The position numbers and the translations under genes are program-made. The notes below the pieces were generated by a model that saw nothing but the letters and a program-made list of their open reading frames with translations, was not told the DNA's origin and ran no database searches. This document shows, in pieces, positions 36,440-44,820 of a stretch of 64,000 nucleotides of DNA. The stretch is from Burkholderia arboris (GTDB taxonomy: Bacteria; Pseudomonadota; Gammaproteobacteria; Burkholderiales; Burkholderiaceae): NCBI RefSeq assembly GCF_902499125.1, contig NZ_CABVPX010000009.1, positions 124,001-188,000 of the forward strand. The letters run 5' to 3'. Each line of letters starts with the position of its first letter. Positions within the stretch are counted from its first letter, which is position 1.

Positions 36440-37141
36440 TTACCGTCCGGTACCGCTCAGTACGCCCGCGTCGCGCGAGCGCTCGATGTCGGGGCTGCGA
36501 TACGCGCGCTCGGGAATCTCCGCGAGCCGCGACGCATGCACCTGCCGCGGCGCCAGCCCGTAGAACTTCTGGAAGCTCATGATCAGCGGCGACCACTTGT
36601 CCGGATCGATGCGGTCCGGCTGGCCGTCCATCAGCAGGTCGAGGTGGATGTGCACGCGCTGGATGCGCACTTCGAACACGCGGATATGGCCACGCAGGTC
36701 CGGCGCTTCTTCGCCGATTCCGTGTGTGGCCGCGACGACCGCTTCCATGTGCACCGGGCATTCGAGCGCGCGCGGCGGCGCGACCGTTTGCGAGGCGGCC
36801 GCGGTGAGCCCGGCCGTGCCGAACTTGTCGGGTTCGAACACGTAGCCTTTCGCGCGCTTGCCGTCGGGCACCGGATAGGTGCCGGTCGTGCGCGCGATCC
36901 GGTCGACCGCGTTCGCCTGCGCGGACGACGGCAGGTTCAGCACGCATTCGCCGGTACGCAGCAGGTTGCGGGTGGTCTGCGAGCTGGCGGCGATGCCGAT
37001 CACGCCGCGCCAGCCGAGCCAGAACGCCGACGAGATCGGCGCGAGATTGGCCGTGCCGTTCTCGTTCAGCGTGCTGACCAGCACGACGGGCGTGCCGAAA
37101 TAGAGGATGTTCGGTTCGGTGACGCAATGCGGTGCATTCAT
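36440..37141 (-). CDS. Flavin reductase-like (FMN-binding split barrel) protein
   Basis: A 233-residue protein of the flavin-reductase-like family; TPVVLVSTLNENGTANLAPISSAFWLGW is the typical flavin-binding opening. CVLNLPS and the CPVHMEAVV strand follow. GAGGG 8 bases before the ATG at 37141 supports the start. It ends 23 bases upstream of the MFS gene on the same strand, so the two may be one operon. NAD(P)H:flavin reductase or an independent flavoenzyme is likely. Confidence 0.88.
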   Translation of the reverse strand: MNAPHCVTEPNILYFGTPVVLVSTLNENGTANLAPISSAFWLGWRGVIGIAASSQTTRNLLRTGECVLNLPSSAQANAVDRIARTTGTYPVPDGKRAKGYVFEPDKFGTAGLTAAASQTVAPPRALECPVHMEAVVAATHGIGEEAPDLRGHIRVFEVRIQRVHIHLDLLMDGQPDRIDPDKWSPLIMSFQKFYGLAPRQVHASRLAEIPERAYRSPDIERSRDAGVLSGTGR

Positions 37142-37369
37142 GGCTGGAGCCCTCGGTGACGGATCAGTCCACATGCTGATCGCGTCGCCGCGGCGCGGCG
37201 CTCCGAATCTTGTCGTGTCATTCCGAACGTGTGCGCAGGTGGCGATGACGCCGCAATGGACCGGTCGGCAGCGCGTGCGCTTTTCCGCTACAGTAGGAAA
37301 TCGCAGGCCGCGCCCGCCGCACCACGCACGCGGGCGCGGCCACGTTCCGCCAACGCACCCGAGGGCCTG

Positions 37370-37696
37370 ATGGACACCGAGCAACGCTACACCGCCAACG
37401 CGCCGACACGCGCGGAAGTCGATGCACTGGGCGGCGCCACCGTCATCGAATTCGGCGCGAACTGGTGCGGAATTTGCGCAGGCGCGCAGCCCGCGATCGT
37501 CGCGTCGTTCACCGCGCATCCCGCCGTGCGCCACCTGAAGATCGAGGATGGCCCGGGCCGCCCGCTCGGCCGCTCGTTCGGCGTGAAGCTGTGGCCGACG
37601 CTCGTATTCCTGCGCGACGGCGTCGAAGTCGCGCGCGTCGTGCGCCCCGCCGACGCGCAACAGATCGAAGCCGACGGCTTCGCCGCGCTGGCCTGA
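37370..37696 (+). CDS. Thioredoxin-like protein with WCGIC active site
   Basis: A 108-residue cytoplasmic thioredoxin-fold protein. The redox motif WCGIC gives Cys33 and Cys36, and the cis-proline region is LWPTLVFLRDG. The length fits a single thioredoxin domain with no signal peptide. It precedes yjbQ by 10 bases and is divergent from the flavin reductase. It may serve as a specialised thiol reductant; its partner is unknown. Confidence 0.9.
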   Translation: MDTEQRYTANAPTRAEVDALGGATVIEFGANWCGICAGAQPAIVASFTAHPAVRHLKIEDGPGRPLGRSFGVKLWPTLVFLRDGVEVARVVRPADAQQIEADGFAALA

Positions 37697-37706
37697 GATC
37701 ACGACG

Positions 37707-38126
37707 ATGCAACAGGCCATCACGCACATCGGCGTCGACACGCGCGGCAGCGGCCTCGTCGAATTCACGCCGCAGGTGCGTGCGTTCGTCGACCAGCAGA
37801 CGATCCGCACCGGCCTCGTCACCGTGTTCTGCCGTCATACGTCGGCCTCGCTGCTGATCCAGGAGAACGCGGATCCGTCGGTGCGGCGCGACATCGAACG
37901 CTATTTCGCGACGCTCGCGCCCGAGGACGACACGCGCTACGAGCACGACACCGAAGGGGCCGACGACATGCCGGCGCATCTGCGCACGGCGCTCACGCAG
38001 GTGCAGCTGTCGATTCCGGTCGAGCACGGCCGCATGGTGCTCGGCACGTGGCAGGGGATCTATCTGTTCGAGCATCGCCGTGCCGCGCACCGGCGCGACA
38101 TCGTGCTGCACGTGATCGGGGAGTAG
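37707..38126 (+). CDS. yjbQ: YjbQ/UPF0047 family protein
   Basis: A 139-residue protein of the YjbQ/UPF0047 family. FCRHTSASLLIQENADP with GTWQGIYLFEHR carries the conserved His and Arg residues, which in homologues bind metal or phosphate; some members have weak thiamine-phosphate synthase activity. It is in an operon with the thioredoxin-like gene and convergent with atsR (43-bp gap). Confidence 0.9.
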   Translation: MQQAITHIGVDTRGSGLVEFTPQVRAFVDQQTIRTGLVTVFCRHTSASLLIQENADPSVRRDIERYFATLAPEDDTRYEHDTEGADDMPAHLRTALTQVQLSIPVEHGRMVLGTWQGIYLFEHRRAAHRRDIVLHVIGE

Positions 38127-38169
38127 GCGGGCGCGCGGCGCCAGCCTGCCGGGTCGCCGGGCCGCCGGT

Positions 38170-39990
38170 TCAGGCGAGCAGCTTCTCGACGAGCGCGCCG
38201 AGTTCGCGCAGGTGGACGGGCTTCGGCAGGAATGCGTCGAATACCCGCTGGTTCTCGCGCAACGCGGCCGATTCGTACGCGCTGACACCGAGGATGGCCG
38301 GATGGCGGCCGTCGTCGTCGGGTTGCGCGACCGCGCGAATGCGCCGCGCGACCTCGAAGCCGCTCAGGTCGGGCAGTTCGAGATCGAGCACGACGATGTC
38401 GTAGCGGCCCGTGCCGAAGCGCGCGACGCCTTCCTGCCCGGTGCCGCACAGATCGGCGTCGATGCCGAGCGCCGACAACATCGCGCCGAGCGTTTCGCGC
38501 GCGTTGTCGTTGTCGTCGACCACCAGCGCGCGCCGGTCGTGATGCGGGATCGCGAGCGGCAGCGCGGGCCCGTCGCCGGCCGCGTGGCCGGCGGTGTCGA
38601 CACCCGGCACTTCGGCCGGCAGCGTCACGACGAACTCGCTGCCTTCGCCGACCACGCTGTGCACGTCCACATGCCCGCGCAGCGTCGTCACGATTTCGCG
38701 CACGACCGCGAGCCCCATCCCGATCCCGTCGACGTGCAGCCCGACCGCGTCGTTCGCGCGATAGAACGGCTCGAAGATCTTCGACAGGTGCTGCTTCGCG
38801 ATGCCGGCGCCGGTGTCGCGCACGGCGATCCTCACCTGCTGGCCGGCTGGTGCGTCGGCGAGCGTGATCGATACCCGGATCGAGCCGCCGAGCGTGTACT
38901 TGACCGAGTTCTCGATCAGGTTCGACAGCACCTGCCTCAGCAGCTTGCGATCGGAGCGGATCGCGAGGCCGGGCGGTTCGACCAGCTGCGTGACCGCGAT
39001 CCGCTTCGCGGCGATCTTTTCGCGCAGCGGTTCGAGCACTTCGGCGAGCAGCGGCGCGATGCCGACGGTATCCAGTTCGGCGAGGCGTTTCGTCGAGCGC
39101 AGCTTGATGTAGTCGGTGAGGTCCTTGACGAGCGCTTCCAGCGACAGCGCGGAATTCTGCAGCCGCCGGATCGTCTTCAGGTTCGCGTCCGACTGCGGGC
39201 GCGCGAGCAGGATCTCGATCGACCCGCAGATCGCCTGCAGCGGCGTGCGCAGCTCGTGGCTCACCATCCCGAGGAACGCATTCTTCGCCTCGATCATCTC
39301 GAACGCGCGGTCGGACGCCTTGCGTTCGGCGTCGAGCGCCGCGTCCTGCCGTTCGAGCAGGTCGTCGCGCGTGCGCATCGTGTAGAACAGCAGCAGGAAC
39401 AGCGCGCACAGGATCACGCCGAGCACGATGCCGAGGATCAGGATCGCACGCTGCTTTTCCTTCAACTGATGAAACGTGAAGTCGCGCTGCGCCATCTCGA
39501 TCGCGCGGAAGTAGTTCGCGAGGCCGTTGACCTTCGGCCAGTACGCGTCGACCTCGTCGATCACCTTGTGCGCGTTCTTCGGCGAGTCGCGCAGCAGCGG
39601 CACGTCGCGCTTCAGGCGCGTCATGAATTCGCCGAGCGCGTCGATCTCGTTGCGCGCGCGCGGGATGCGCAGCCAGTATTCGGACACTTCGGACGGCCGC
39701 TGCAGGAAGCCGAACGACACCGACAGGCTGTCGAGCTGCATCTGCACGTGATCGAAATCGTCGTCCTCGTGCGTCGCGTAGAGAATCAGCTGGCGGTCGA
39801 ACCGCGTGTAGACGTTGCGGTATTGCGCGGCGGTCCAGAACACGCCTTCGCGCGGCCCTTCGAGCACACCCTCGTTGACCGAGGTGGCGAGGAGGTCCCA
39901 CAGCAGGAACGCCCACGCGGCGAACCCCATGATCCACAGCGAGCCGAGGACCAGGATGATCTTTCTGTTCTTCCACCGCCGCCGCTTCAT
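38170..39990 (-). CDS. atsR: Hybrid sensor kinase AtsR
   Basis: A 606-residue inner-membrane hybrid kinase. TM helices lie at about 11-33 and 182-205 with a periplasmic helical sensor region between. The HisKA domain has SHELRTP with His245, the ATPase domain has NLIENSVKY and DTGAGI, and the C-terminal receiver has VLDLELP with Asp536 and a Lys in LPKPV. His245 and Asp536 are the phosphorylated residues I recall for B. cenocepacia AtsR, a negative regulator of adhesion, biofilm and type VI secretion. The gene is last in a leftward operon behind atsT and a periplasmic protein gene, whose stop is 1 base away. The symbol rests on this residue match and synteny. Confidence 0.88.
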   Translation of the reverse strand: MKRRRWKNRKIILVLGSLWIMGFAAWAFLLWDLLATSVNEGVLEGPREGVFWTAAQYRNVYTRFDRQLILYATHEDDDFDHVQMQLDSLSVSFGFLQRPSEVSEYWLRIPRARNEIDALGEFMTRLKRDVPLLRDSPKNAHKVIDEVDAYWPKVNGLANYFRAIEMAQRDFTFHQLKEKQRAILILGIVLGVILCALFLLLFYTMRTRDDLLERQDAALDAERKASDRAFEMIEAKNAFLGMVSHELRTPLQAICGSIEILLARPQSDANLKTIRRLQNSALSLEALVKDLTDYIKLRSTKRLAELDTVGIAPLLAEVLEPLREKIAAKRIAVTQLVEPPGLAIRSDRKLLRQVLSNLIENSVKYTLGGSIRVSITLADAPAGQQVRIAVRDTGAGIAKQHLSKIFEPFYRANDAVGLHVDGIGMGLAVVREIVTTLRGHVDVHSVVGEGSEFVVTLPAEVPGVDTAGHAAGDGPALPLAIPHHDRRALVVDDNDNARETLGAMLSALGIDADLCGTGQEGVARFGTGRYDIVVLDLELPDLSGFEVARRIRAVAQPDDDGRHPAILGVSAYESAALRENQRVFDAFLPKPVHLRELGALVEKLLA

Positions 39991-39991
39991 G

Positions 39992-40495
39992 TCACTTCAC
40001 GGTCAGGCCGATGATCTGCCACGCGAACTTGGCTTCGCCGAGCGGCGTCTTCAGCTCGTCGGGATACTCGTCGCGCGGATACATGATCCACAGCGGGCCG
40101 TAGTTGTCGTTGCCGAGCACCTTGCCGTTCATCGTCCGCGCGAGGATCACGCCGTACCGGTCGGCATCGGATACGGGAATCGTGAACGTGTACTCGTCGA
40201 TGCAGCGGAATTCGATCTGCGTGCCGTGCGCGCCGACGGTCTTCAGCACGTCGGACAGGAGCGGGCCGGTGAAGGCCGCCTTCGGCGTCCAGCTCGTCGA
40301 CGTGACGATCGTGTGCTGCGGCAGCGCCATCAGTTCCTGCTCGGAAAAGATGTAGGTCATCTTCCCCTGCTGGTTGCTCTTGCCGATCTTGCCGTCGACG
40401 GTGAACGTAAACGACGAAGCGGCCCATGCGGCGGCGGCCATGCCGAGCAGGCAGGCTGCCAGCACGCTCTTGGTCCAGATGGTTGAAACGCGCAT
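39992..40495 (-). CDS. Periplasmic protein of the atsT-atsR operon
   Basis: A 167-residue secreted protein with a clear signal peptide (about residues 1-25, AAAAWA cleavage region). The mature part (SFTFTVDGKIG; LSDVLKTVGAHGTQIEFRCIDEYTFTIPVSD) resembles the oxidoreductase molybdopterin-binding-like fold without a cofactor cysteine in the usual place. It sits between atsT and atsR with almost no spacing, so it is a good candidate for a periplasmic ligand-binding partner of the AtsR sensor region (inference). Confidence 0.8.
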   Translation of the reverse strand: MRVSTIWTKSVLAACLLGMAAAAWAASSFTFTVDGKIGKSNQQGKMTYIFSEQELMALPQHTIVTSTSWTPKAAFTGPLLSDVLKTVGAHGTQIEFRCIDEYTFTIPVSDADRYGVILARTMNGKVLGNDNYGPLWIMYPRDEYPDELKTPLGEAKFAWQIIGLTVK

Positions 40496-40550
40496 GTCTT
40501 TCCCTCGGTATTGTGGTTCGTTTGGCGGGTTGTCGTTCCGGTTCCGGTTC

Positions 40551-41423
40551 TCAGTTCGCGGCGGCCGCGGCCGGCAGCGCGATCTTCAGTTCGCGCGCCA
40601 CTTCGGCGAACAGGATCGGCAGGCGCACCGGCTTTTCTTCGCAGCGTGCGTTGTAGTGCGACACGATGTGCGCGATTTCGTCCTCGCTGGCTTCGCCGGT
40701 CGAGATCTTGCCGGTCAACAGGAAGATCGGCGCGCCGCTGTTCTCGCTCGAGCGGATGCCGCGCACGAGTTCGGCGGCGGTCTGGTCGCCGAGCATCCAG
40801 TCGAGGATGTAACCGTCGAAATCCTCGACTTCCAGCGCCTTGCGGAACGTCGCGCCGTCGAAGTACGGAATCGCGTTCACGCCTTTTTCGATGAAGTATT
40901 CACACACCGTTTCGGCGACGTCCTGCGAATCGTCCACCACGGCGATCCGCGCCGCATACACGCTCGGCTGGGCCGAGCGCAGCTCGATCACGTCGACTGG
41001 ATAGGTGCGGCCCTCGCGCGCGTGCTGGCGCTCGGTGACGATCCATTCGCCCTGCCACTGCATCGCGACGAAATCCGTTTCGATCTGGCTGCTGGCCTTC
41101 GCCGAAATCGCGGCGCGGCAGCGGAAGCGCTTCGATTCGATCACGAGCGTCGCATCGATCATCTCGGCGGCGGCCGGCTGCGAGCCCTTGTCGTCGAGCA
41201 GGATCGCGGGCGGCACGCCGAAGTGCGTCGCGATGTCCTGCAACTGCGACAGGTTCCACGGGATCAGGCCTTTCATCTTGCGCGTGACGACCGAGAAGCT
41301 CAGGCCGAGCACGTTCGCGATCGTCGTGTTGTGACTTCGCGGCGGAATGCCGTTCCGGTTCAGTAGGTCGCGCACCTTGTTGGCGGTCATGAGATCGACA
41401 TTGGCCTGCTCGGTGGTGGACAT
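40551..41423 (-). CDS. atsT: Response regulator AtsT (N-terminal DNA-binding, C-terminal receiver)
   Basis: A 290-residue regulator read from ATG 41423, with GGAGA 10 bases upstream; an ATG at 41462 would add 13 residues. The start at 41423 puts the receiver aspartate (YILDWML) at residue 208, the position I recall for AtsT. Residues 10-75 contain a BetR/XRE-like helix-turn-helix (IANVLGLSFSVVTRKMKG), so the domain order is reversed compared with most regulators. Residues 158-280 are the receiver, with VVDD acid residues and Lys in EEKPVRL. First gene of the ats operon. Confidence 0.85.
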   Translation of the reverse strand: MSTTEQANVDLMTANKVRDLLNRNGIPPRSHNTTIANVLGLSFSVVTRKMKGLIPWNLSQLQDIATHFGVPPAILLDDKGSQPAAAEMIDATLVIESKRFRCRAAISAKASSQIETDFVAMQWQGEWIVTERQHAREGRTYPVDVIELRSAQPSVYAARIAVVDDSQDVAETVCEYFIEKGVNAIPYFDGATFRKALEVEDFDGYILDWMLGDQTAAELVRGIRSSENSGAPIFLLTGKISTGEASEDEIAHIVSHYNARCEEKPVRLPILFAEVARELKIALPAAAAAN

Positions 41424-41785
41424 CTCGATGGGGTCTCCGGGGGTTGTGGCGAGGAAGAGCATATCAAAGTTGACGCATCATGCAAGTTTTGAGAAAGCGA
41501 ATGACCTTGACATGCCATTTTTCTCCATTATTATTGCTCACCACGTCACTATTGTTTGTCGCGTCATGTTTGGAGATCGATGCCGGCAGCAGCAGGTACA
41601 GCGAAAAGCGGCAGCAGTGAGGCAGTGACGGAACGATTCGAAGAGAGAACCTGAGAGAGCCTTGGGCGCGTGTCGGCGTTGGCGGATGGCATTGTATCCG
41701 CTGCGCCGCGCGCAACCGGGTACGAGCTCCTGGGGTGGGACAGCTCGAAGAATTGCGGCGCCAATAAAACTTGAGGAAAGTACCA
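41424..41785. promoter_or_regulatory. Divergent promoter region of atsT and the Sel1 lipoprotein
   Basis: A 362-bp spacer between divergent genes. Positions 41465-41580 are clearly AT-richer than the surroundings (runs such as TTTTTCTCCATTATTATTG) and are the likely promoter zone for both directions. Two similar words, GACGCATCATG near 41473 and GTCGCGTCATG near 41558, could be related protein-binding sites. Nothing coding is convincing here. Confidence 0.4.
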
Positions 41786-42373
41786 ATGTATCGCCGTTTA
41801 CTCGCACCGGGGCTGCTGTTGCTATTGGCCGCGTGCGCGCAGGATCCGTCCGTCACCAGCAACACGGTGCGGATCTGCGACGACACAGGTTGTTCCGACC
41901 GTCCAAAAGATCAGGTGTCCTATCAAAAAAGGGACGATACGGAAGACCGGGAAGACCCGCGCATCGCCGCACTGAAGCAGACCGCGAAGACCCAGCCGAA
42001 GGCGGCCTACGACCTCGGGCTGCGCTATTTCCGCGGCGACGGCGTGCGCCAGGACAGCTACCAGGCGCTCAAGTGGATGCGCGAGGCCGCCGAACGCGGC
42101 GACCTCCAGGCGCAGAAGGCGCTCGGCAGTTTCTACCTGTTCGGCCTCGAGGAAATGGGCTCCGACGCGCGCGAAGCGGAGAAGTGGCTGTCGATCGCGG
42201 CGGGCCGCGGCGACAAGGAATCGAAAAAGCTGCTCGATCTCGCGCGCAAGGCCAAGAAGGAAGACGAGGAAGACTGGAAATGGCGCACGCAATGGCGTGA
42301 CGTCTATTACGGCTACTGGTACTCGGGCTATCCGTACTACGGCGTCTGGCAGCAGACGTACTGGTACTACTGA
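41786..42373 (+). CDS. Sel1-repeat lipoprotein with Tyr/Trp-rich tail
   Basis: A 195-residue lipoprotein: lipobox LAAC at Cys17, a short acidic linker, then two Sel1-like repeats (KAAYDLGLRYFRGDGVRQ; GDLQAQKALGSFYLFGL) typical of protein-interaction scaffolds. The last 22 residues are extraordinarily aromatic (12 Tyr/Trp of 22). GAGGAAAG precedes the ATG at 41786. Two more lipoprotein genes follow on the same strand, so the three may form one envelope system. Confidence 0.82.
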   Translation: MYRRLLAPGLLLLLAACAQDPSVTSNTVRICDDTGCSDRPKDQVSYQKRDDTEDREDPRIAALKQTAKTQPKAAYDLGLRYFRGDGVRQDSYQALKWMREAAERGDLQAQKALGSFYLFGLEEMGSDAREAEKWLSIAAGRGDKESKKLLDLARKAKKEDEEDWKWRTQWRDVYYGYWYSGYPYYGVWQQTYWYY

Positions 42374-42494
42374 CCGGGCCTAAAGCAACGGGGGCAGCAG
42401 CGGGGAGACCACCATCGCGCGCCACGCCGGGGGGCTTATCGAAGTTCGCACGAACACATAAGCCGAACAACGACTCTAATCGATCGACAACGAC

Positions 42495-43322
42495 ATGAAG
42501 ACCAACCTTTCCCATCGTCTCACTCAAGGTGCGCTGGTTGCAGCGCTTTGCGCGTCCGTCGCAGGCTGCGGCGGCATGGTGACGCCCGGCGGCCAGAACG
42601 CCGGCGTGACGGGCGCGGCGGCGGGCGGCACGAGCGCCGGCGCCGATTCGGGGCTGCAGCGCTGCGCGTCGCCGCTCGGCACGATCGCGGTCGACGACGG
42701 CCGCAATGCCGACTGGTGGGGCCCGTTCGGCAGCGCGACCAAGATGACGACGATCGATCCGCTGCTGCGCCTGGCGGTCCAGCAGTCGAACTGCTTCGTG
42801 ATCACGTCGATCGGCAACCAGAAGAGCGACGCGCGGCTGTCGCGCATCACGCAGCTGCAGCGCAACTCGGGCGAATACCGCGCGGGCTCGAAGCAGCAGA
42901 AGGGCCAGCGTGTCGCGGCCGACTACTACATGGAACCGCAGATCGTCATCAACGATTCGCCGATCGGCGGCATCGGCAGCATGATCGGCGGCCTGATCGG
43001 CAACAGCGCGGTGGCGGCGGTGGCCGGCCACCTGCAGACGAAGGCGTCGGTCGTGACGCTGACGCTGTTCGACGTGCGTTCGGCCGTGCAGATCGCGGCG
43101 TCGGAAGGCAGCTCGACGTCAACCAACTACGGTGCGGCGCTGGGCGGCTTCGGCGGCGGCGTGGGCGGTGCGCTGGCCGGCTTCTCGACGACGCCGGAAG
43201 GCAAGGCGACGGTCGTCGCGTTCATCGACGCATACAACAAGATGGTCGTTGCACTGCGCAGCTACAAGGCGCAGGACGTCAAGGGCGGCCTCGGCCGCGG
43301 TGGCCAGCTCCAGGTCAACTGA
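42495..43322 (+). CDS. CsgG/HfaB-like lipoprotein
   Basis: A 275-residue lipoprotein (lipobox VAGC, Cys25). The mature region has the CsgG-family character: an early QRCASPLGTIAVDD strand, a central block ending in KGQRVAADYYMEPQIVI, a Gly-rich membrane-spanning-like segment (GGIGSMIGGLIGNSAVAAVAG), LTLFDVRSAVQIAASEG and an FIDAYNKMVVALRSYK helix. CsgG forms a nonameric outer-membrane channel that secretes curli subunits; relatives such as HfaB anchor adhesins. It precedes the repeat lipoprotein gene by 118 bases. Curli operon genes csgA/B/E/F are not seen here. Confidence 0.75.
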   Translation: MKTNLSHRLTQGALVAALCASVAGCGGMVTPGGQNAGVTGAAAGGTSAGADSGLQRCASPLGTIAVDDGRNADWWGPFGSATKMTTIDPLLRLAVQQSNCFVITSIGNQKSDARLSRITQLQRNSGEYRAGSKQQKGQRVAADYYMEPQIVINDSPIGGIGSMIGGLIGNSAVAAVAGHLQTKASVVTLTLFDVRSAVQIAASEGSSTSTNYGAALGGFGGGVGGALAGFSTTPEGKATVVAFIDAYNKMVVALRSYKAQDVKGGLGRGGQLQVN

Positions 43323-43440
43323 CGACGTCCCCGGCCGGCGGAGCGCCGCTGGCCGATTCCTGATTCGTGACTGTCCGTGCGCGCGGCGTGAGCCGTGCGT
43401 ACCGGCTTCGTCCGTCCTTTTTTGCAGTGAGGTGATCCCG

Positions 43441-44457
43441 ATGAAGGCCGTTGCATTGATCGCATTGACCTGTCTGGCGCTGACCGCTTGCGGCGGCGGC
43501 GACGACAATTCCTCGCCCGCCGGTGGATCGGGCACGAGCAACAACGGTGGCAGCGGCGGGTCGGGTTCGGGCGGGACGGGAAGTGGCGGCAGCGGCGGTA
43601 GCGGCGGGTCGGGCGGCTCGGGCGGCAGCACGCTGACGTGGCGCTACGAGGCGCAGCCCGTCGCGGCCGACAAGGCGAGCTTCCTGACGCTGGTCAACAG
43701 CGAAGGCGCGAAGGGCTATCGCTATCTGGGCGACTACTTCTACAACGCGGGCAGCGGCGGTTCGCAATCGATCTTCGTGAACGACGGCACCGCCCAGACC
43801 TACACGTACCAGTTGCAGACGGCCGCGGCCGACATGCCGTCCTTCGTCAGCCAGGCGAACGCGCAAGGGGCGAGCGGCTACCGCTACGAAGGGCCGCTCA
43901 CGTTCGGCGAGCTTTATCGCAAGGACGGCGGCTCGTCGGCTACTTATACGTACACGACGACGGGCCTGCCGGCCGACACGAACGCGTTCCTCACGCAGGC
44001 AAACGGCCAGGGCCAGTCGGGCTACTGGTTCCTCGGCCCGATGGCGATCGGGGCCGTGCAGGCGAACGTGTACATGAAGAACAACGCGTCGAACGCGACC
44101 TATACGTACGATGCGCTGGTGCCGACGACGACCGTCAGCGACTTCATCGCCCAGGCCAACAGCGAAGGCGCGAAGGGCTATCGCGCGAAGGGCGGGATGC
44201 TGTTCGGTTCGACGATCTCGTGGGTCTACGTGAAGGACCAGACGCAGTCGCCGACCTTCACGTACCAGTCGGCCGCGATCCAGTCGACCGGCGCCGCCTT
44301 CGTCCAGCAGTCGAACACGTTCGGCGCGCAGGGTTCCGCCTATCTGGGCGATCTCGCGCTCGGTACGACCAGCCCGGTGATGGCGTCGTTCTACTTCAAG
44401 CCGACGAACTGCACGGGCTTCCTGTGCACGACGCTCAACCCGCTCACGCAGAACTGA
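43441..44457 (+). CDS. Lipoprotein with Gly/Ser linker and five tandem ~50-60 residue repeats
   Basis: A 338-residue lipoprotein (lipobox LTAC, Cys17; GAGG before the ATG at 43441). Residues 18-64 are almost pure Gly/Ser, a flexible tether. Then come about five repeats, each with an aromatic strand (TLTWRYEA, QTYTYQLQ, ATYTYTTT, TYTYDALV, TFTYQSAA), a helix F-x(5)-(A/S)N-x-(E/Q)G and GYR/GYW followed by a hydrophobic strand. The array is the whole extracellular part. I recognise no family. Its location behind a CsgG-like gene suggests a surface-displayed or channel-associated protein. Confidence 0.8.
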   Translation: MKAVALIALTCLALTACGGGDDNSSPAGGSGTSNNGGSGGSGSGGTGSGGSGGSGGSGGSGGSTLTWRYEAQPVAADKASFLTLVNSEGAKGYRYLGDYFYNAGSGGSQSIFVNDGTAQTYTYQLQTAAADMPSFVSQANAQGASGYRYEGPLTFGELYRKDGGSSATYTYTTTGLPADTNAFLTQANGQGQSGYWFLGPMAIGAVQANVYMKNNASNATYTYDALVPTTTVSDFIAQANSEGAKGYRAKGGMLFGSTISWVYVKDQTQSPTFTYQSAAIQSTGAAFVQQSNTFGAQGSAYLGDLALGTTSPVMASFYFKPTNCTGFLCTTLNPLTQN

Positions 44458-44511
44458 ACCGGCCGTCGCTTGCCGGTTGTCCATGTGCCTCGCCGCTTGC
44501 GCGGCGCTTCC

Positions 44512-44550
44512 GCGGGGGGCCGCCGCTTTCGGGCCCACCCCCGCTTTTTT
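44512..44550 (+). terminator. Rho-independent terminator after the lipoprotein genes
   Basis: GCGGGGG (44512-44518) pairs with CCCCCGC (44538-44544) and is followed by TTTTTT. The rest of the 44458-44820 spacer holds no gene; AT-richer DNA at 44630-44700 probably carries the promoter of the first kinase gene. Confidence 0.65.
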
Positions 44551-44820
44551 CCTCGTTTCTTCCCCTCGCGGTCACGCGTCGCCTGTTTCGTGCGCGGCCG
44601 GGACGCGTCCTGTCACGGTTTTTCCCCGCATCGAATCTAGGTCAAGTTCTAAATATCCAACCAATAGAAGCTGACGTGTACGAAACGGTTCATTCGGGGT
44701 GGACGCTCGCACACGCGTTTGGCATCGTCGGAATTCATTCCATCCTTTCCATGGTGAGTTCCGGCGAGCGCTTGCGATCCGAATCGGTCGTGTTCGGGGT
44801 CGCGGCCGCCGCCGCGCGTC

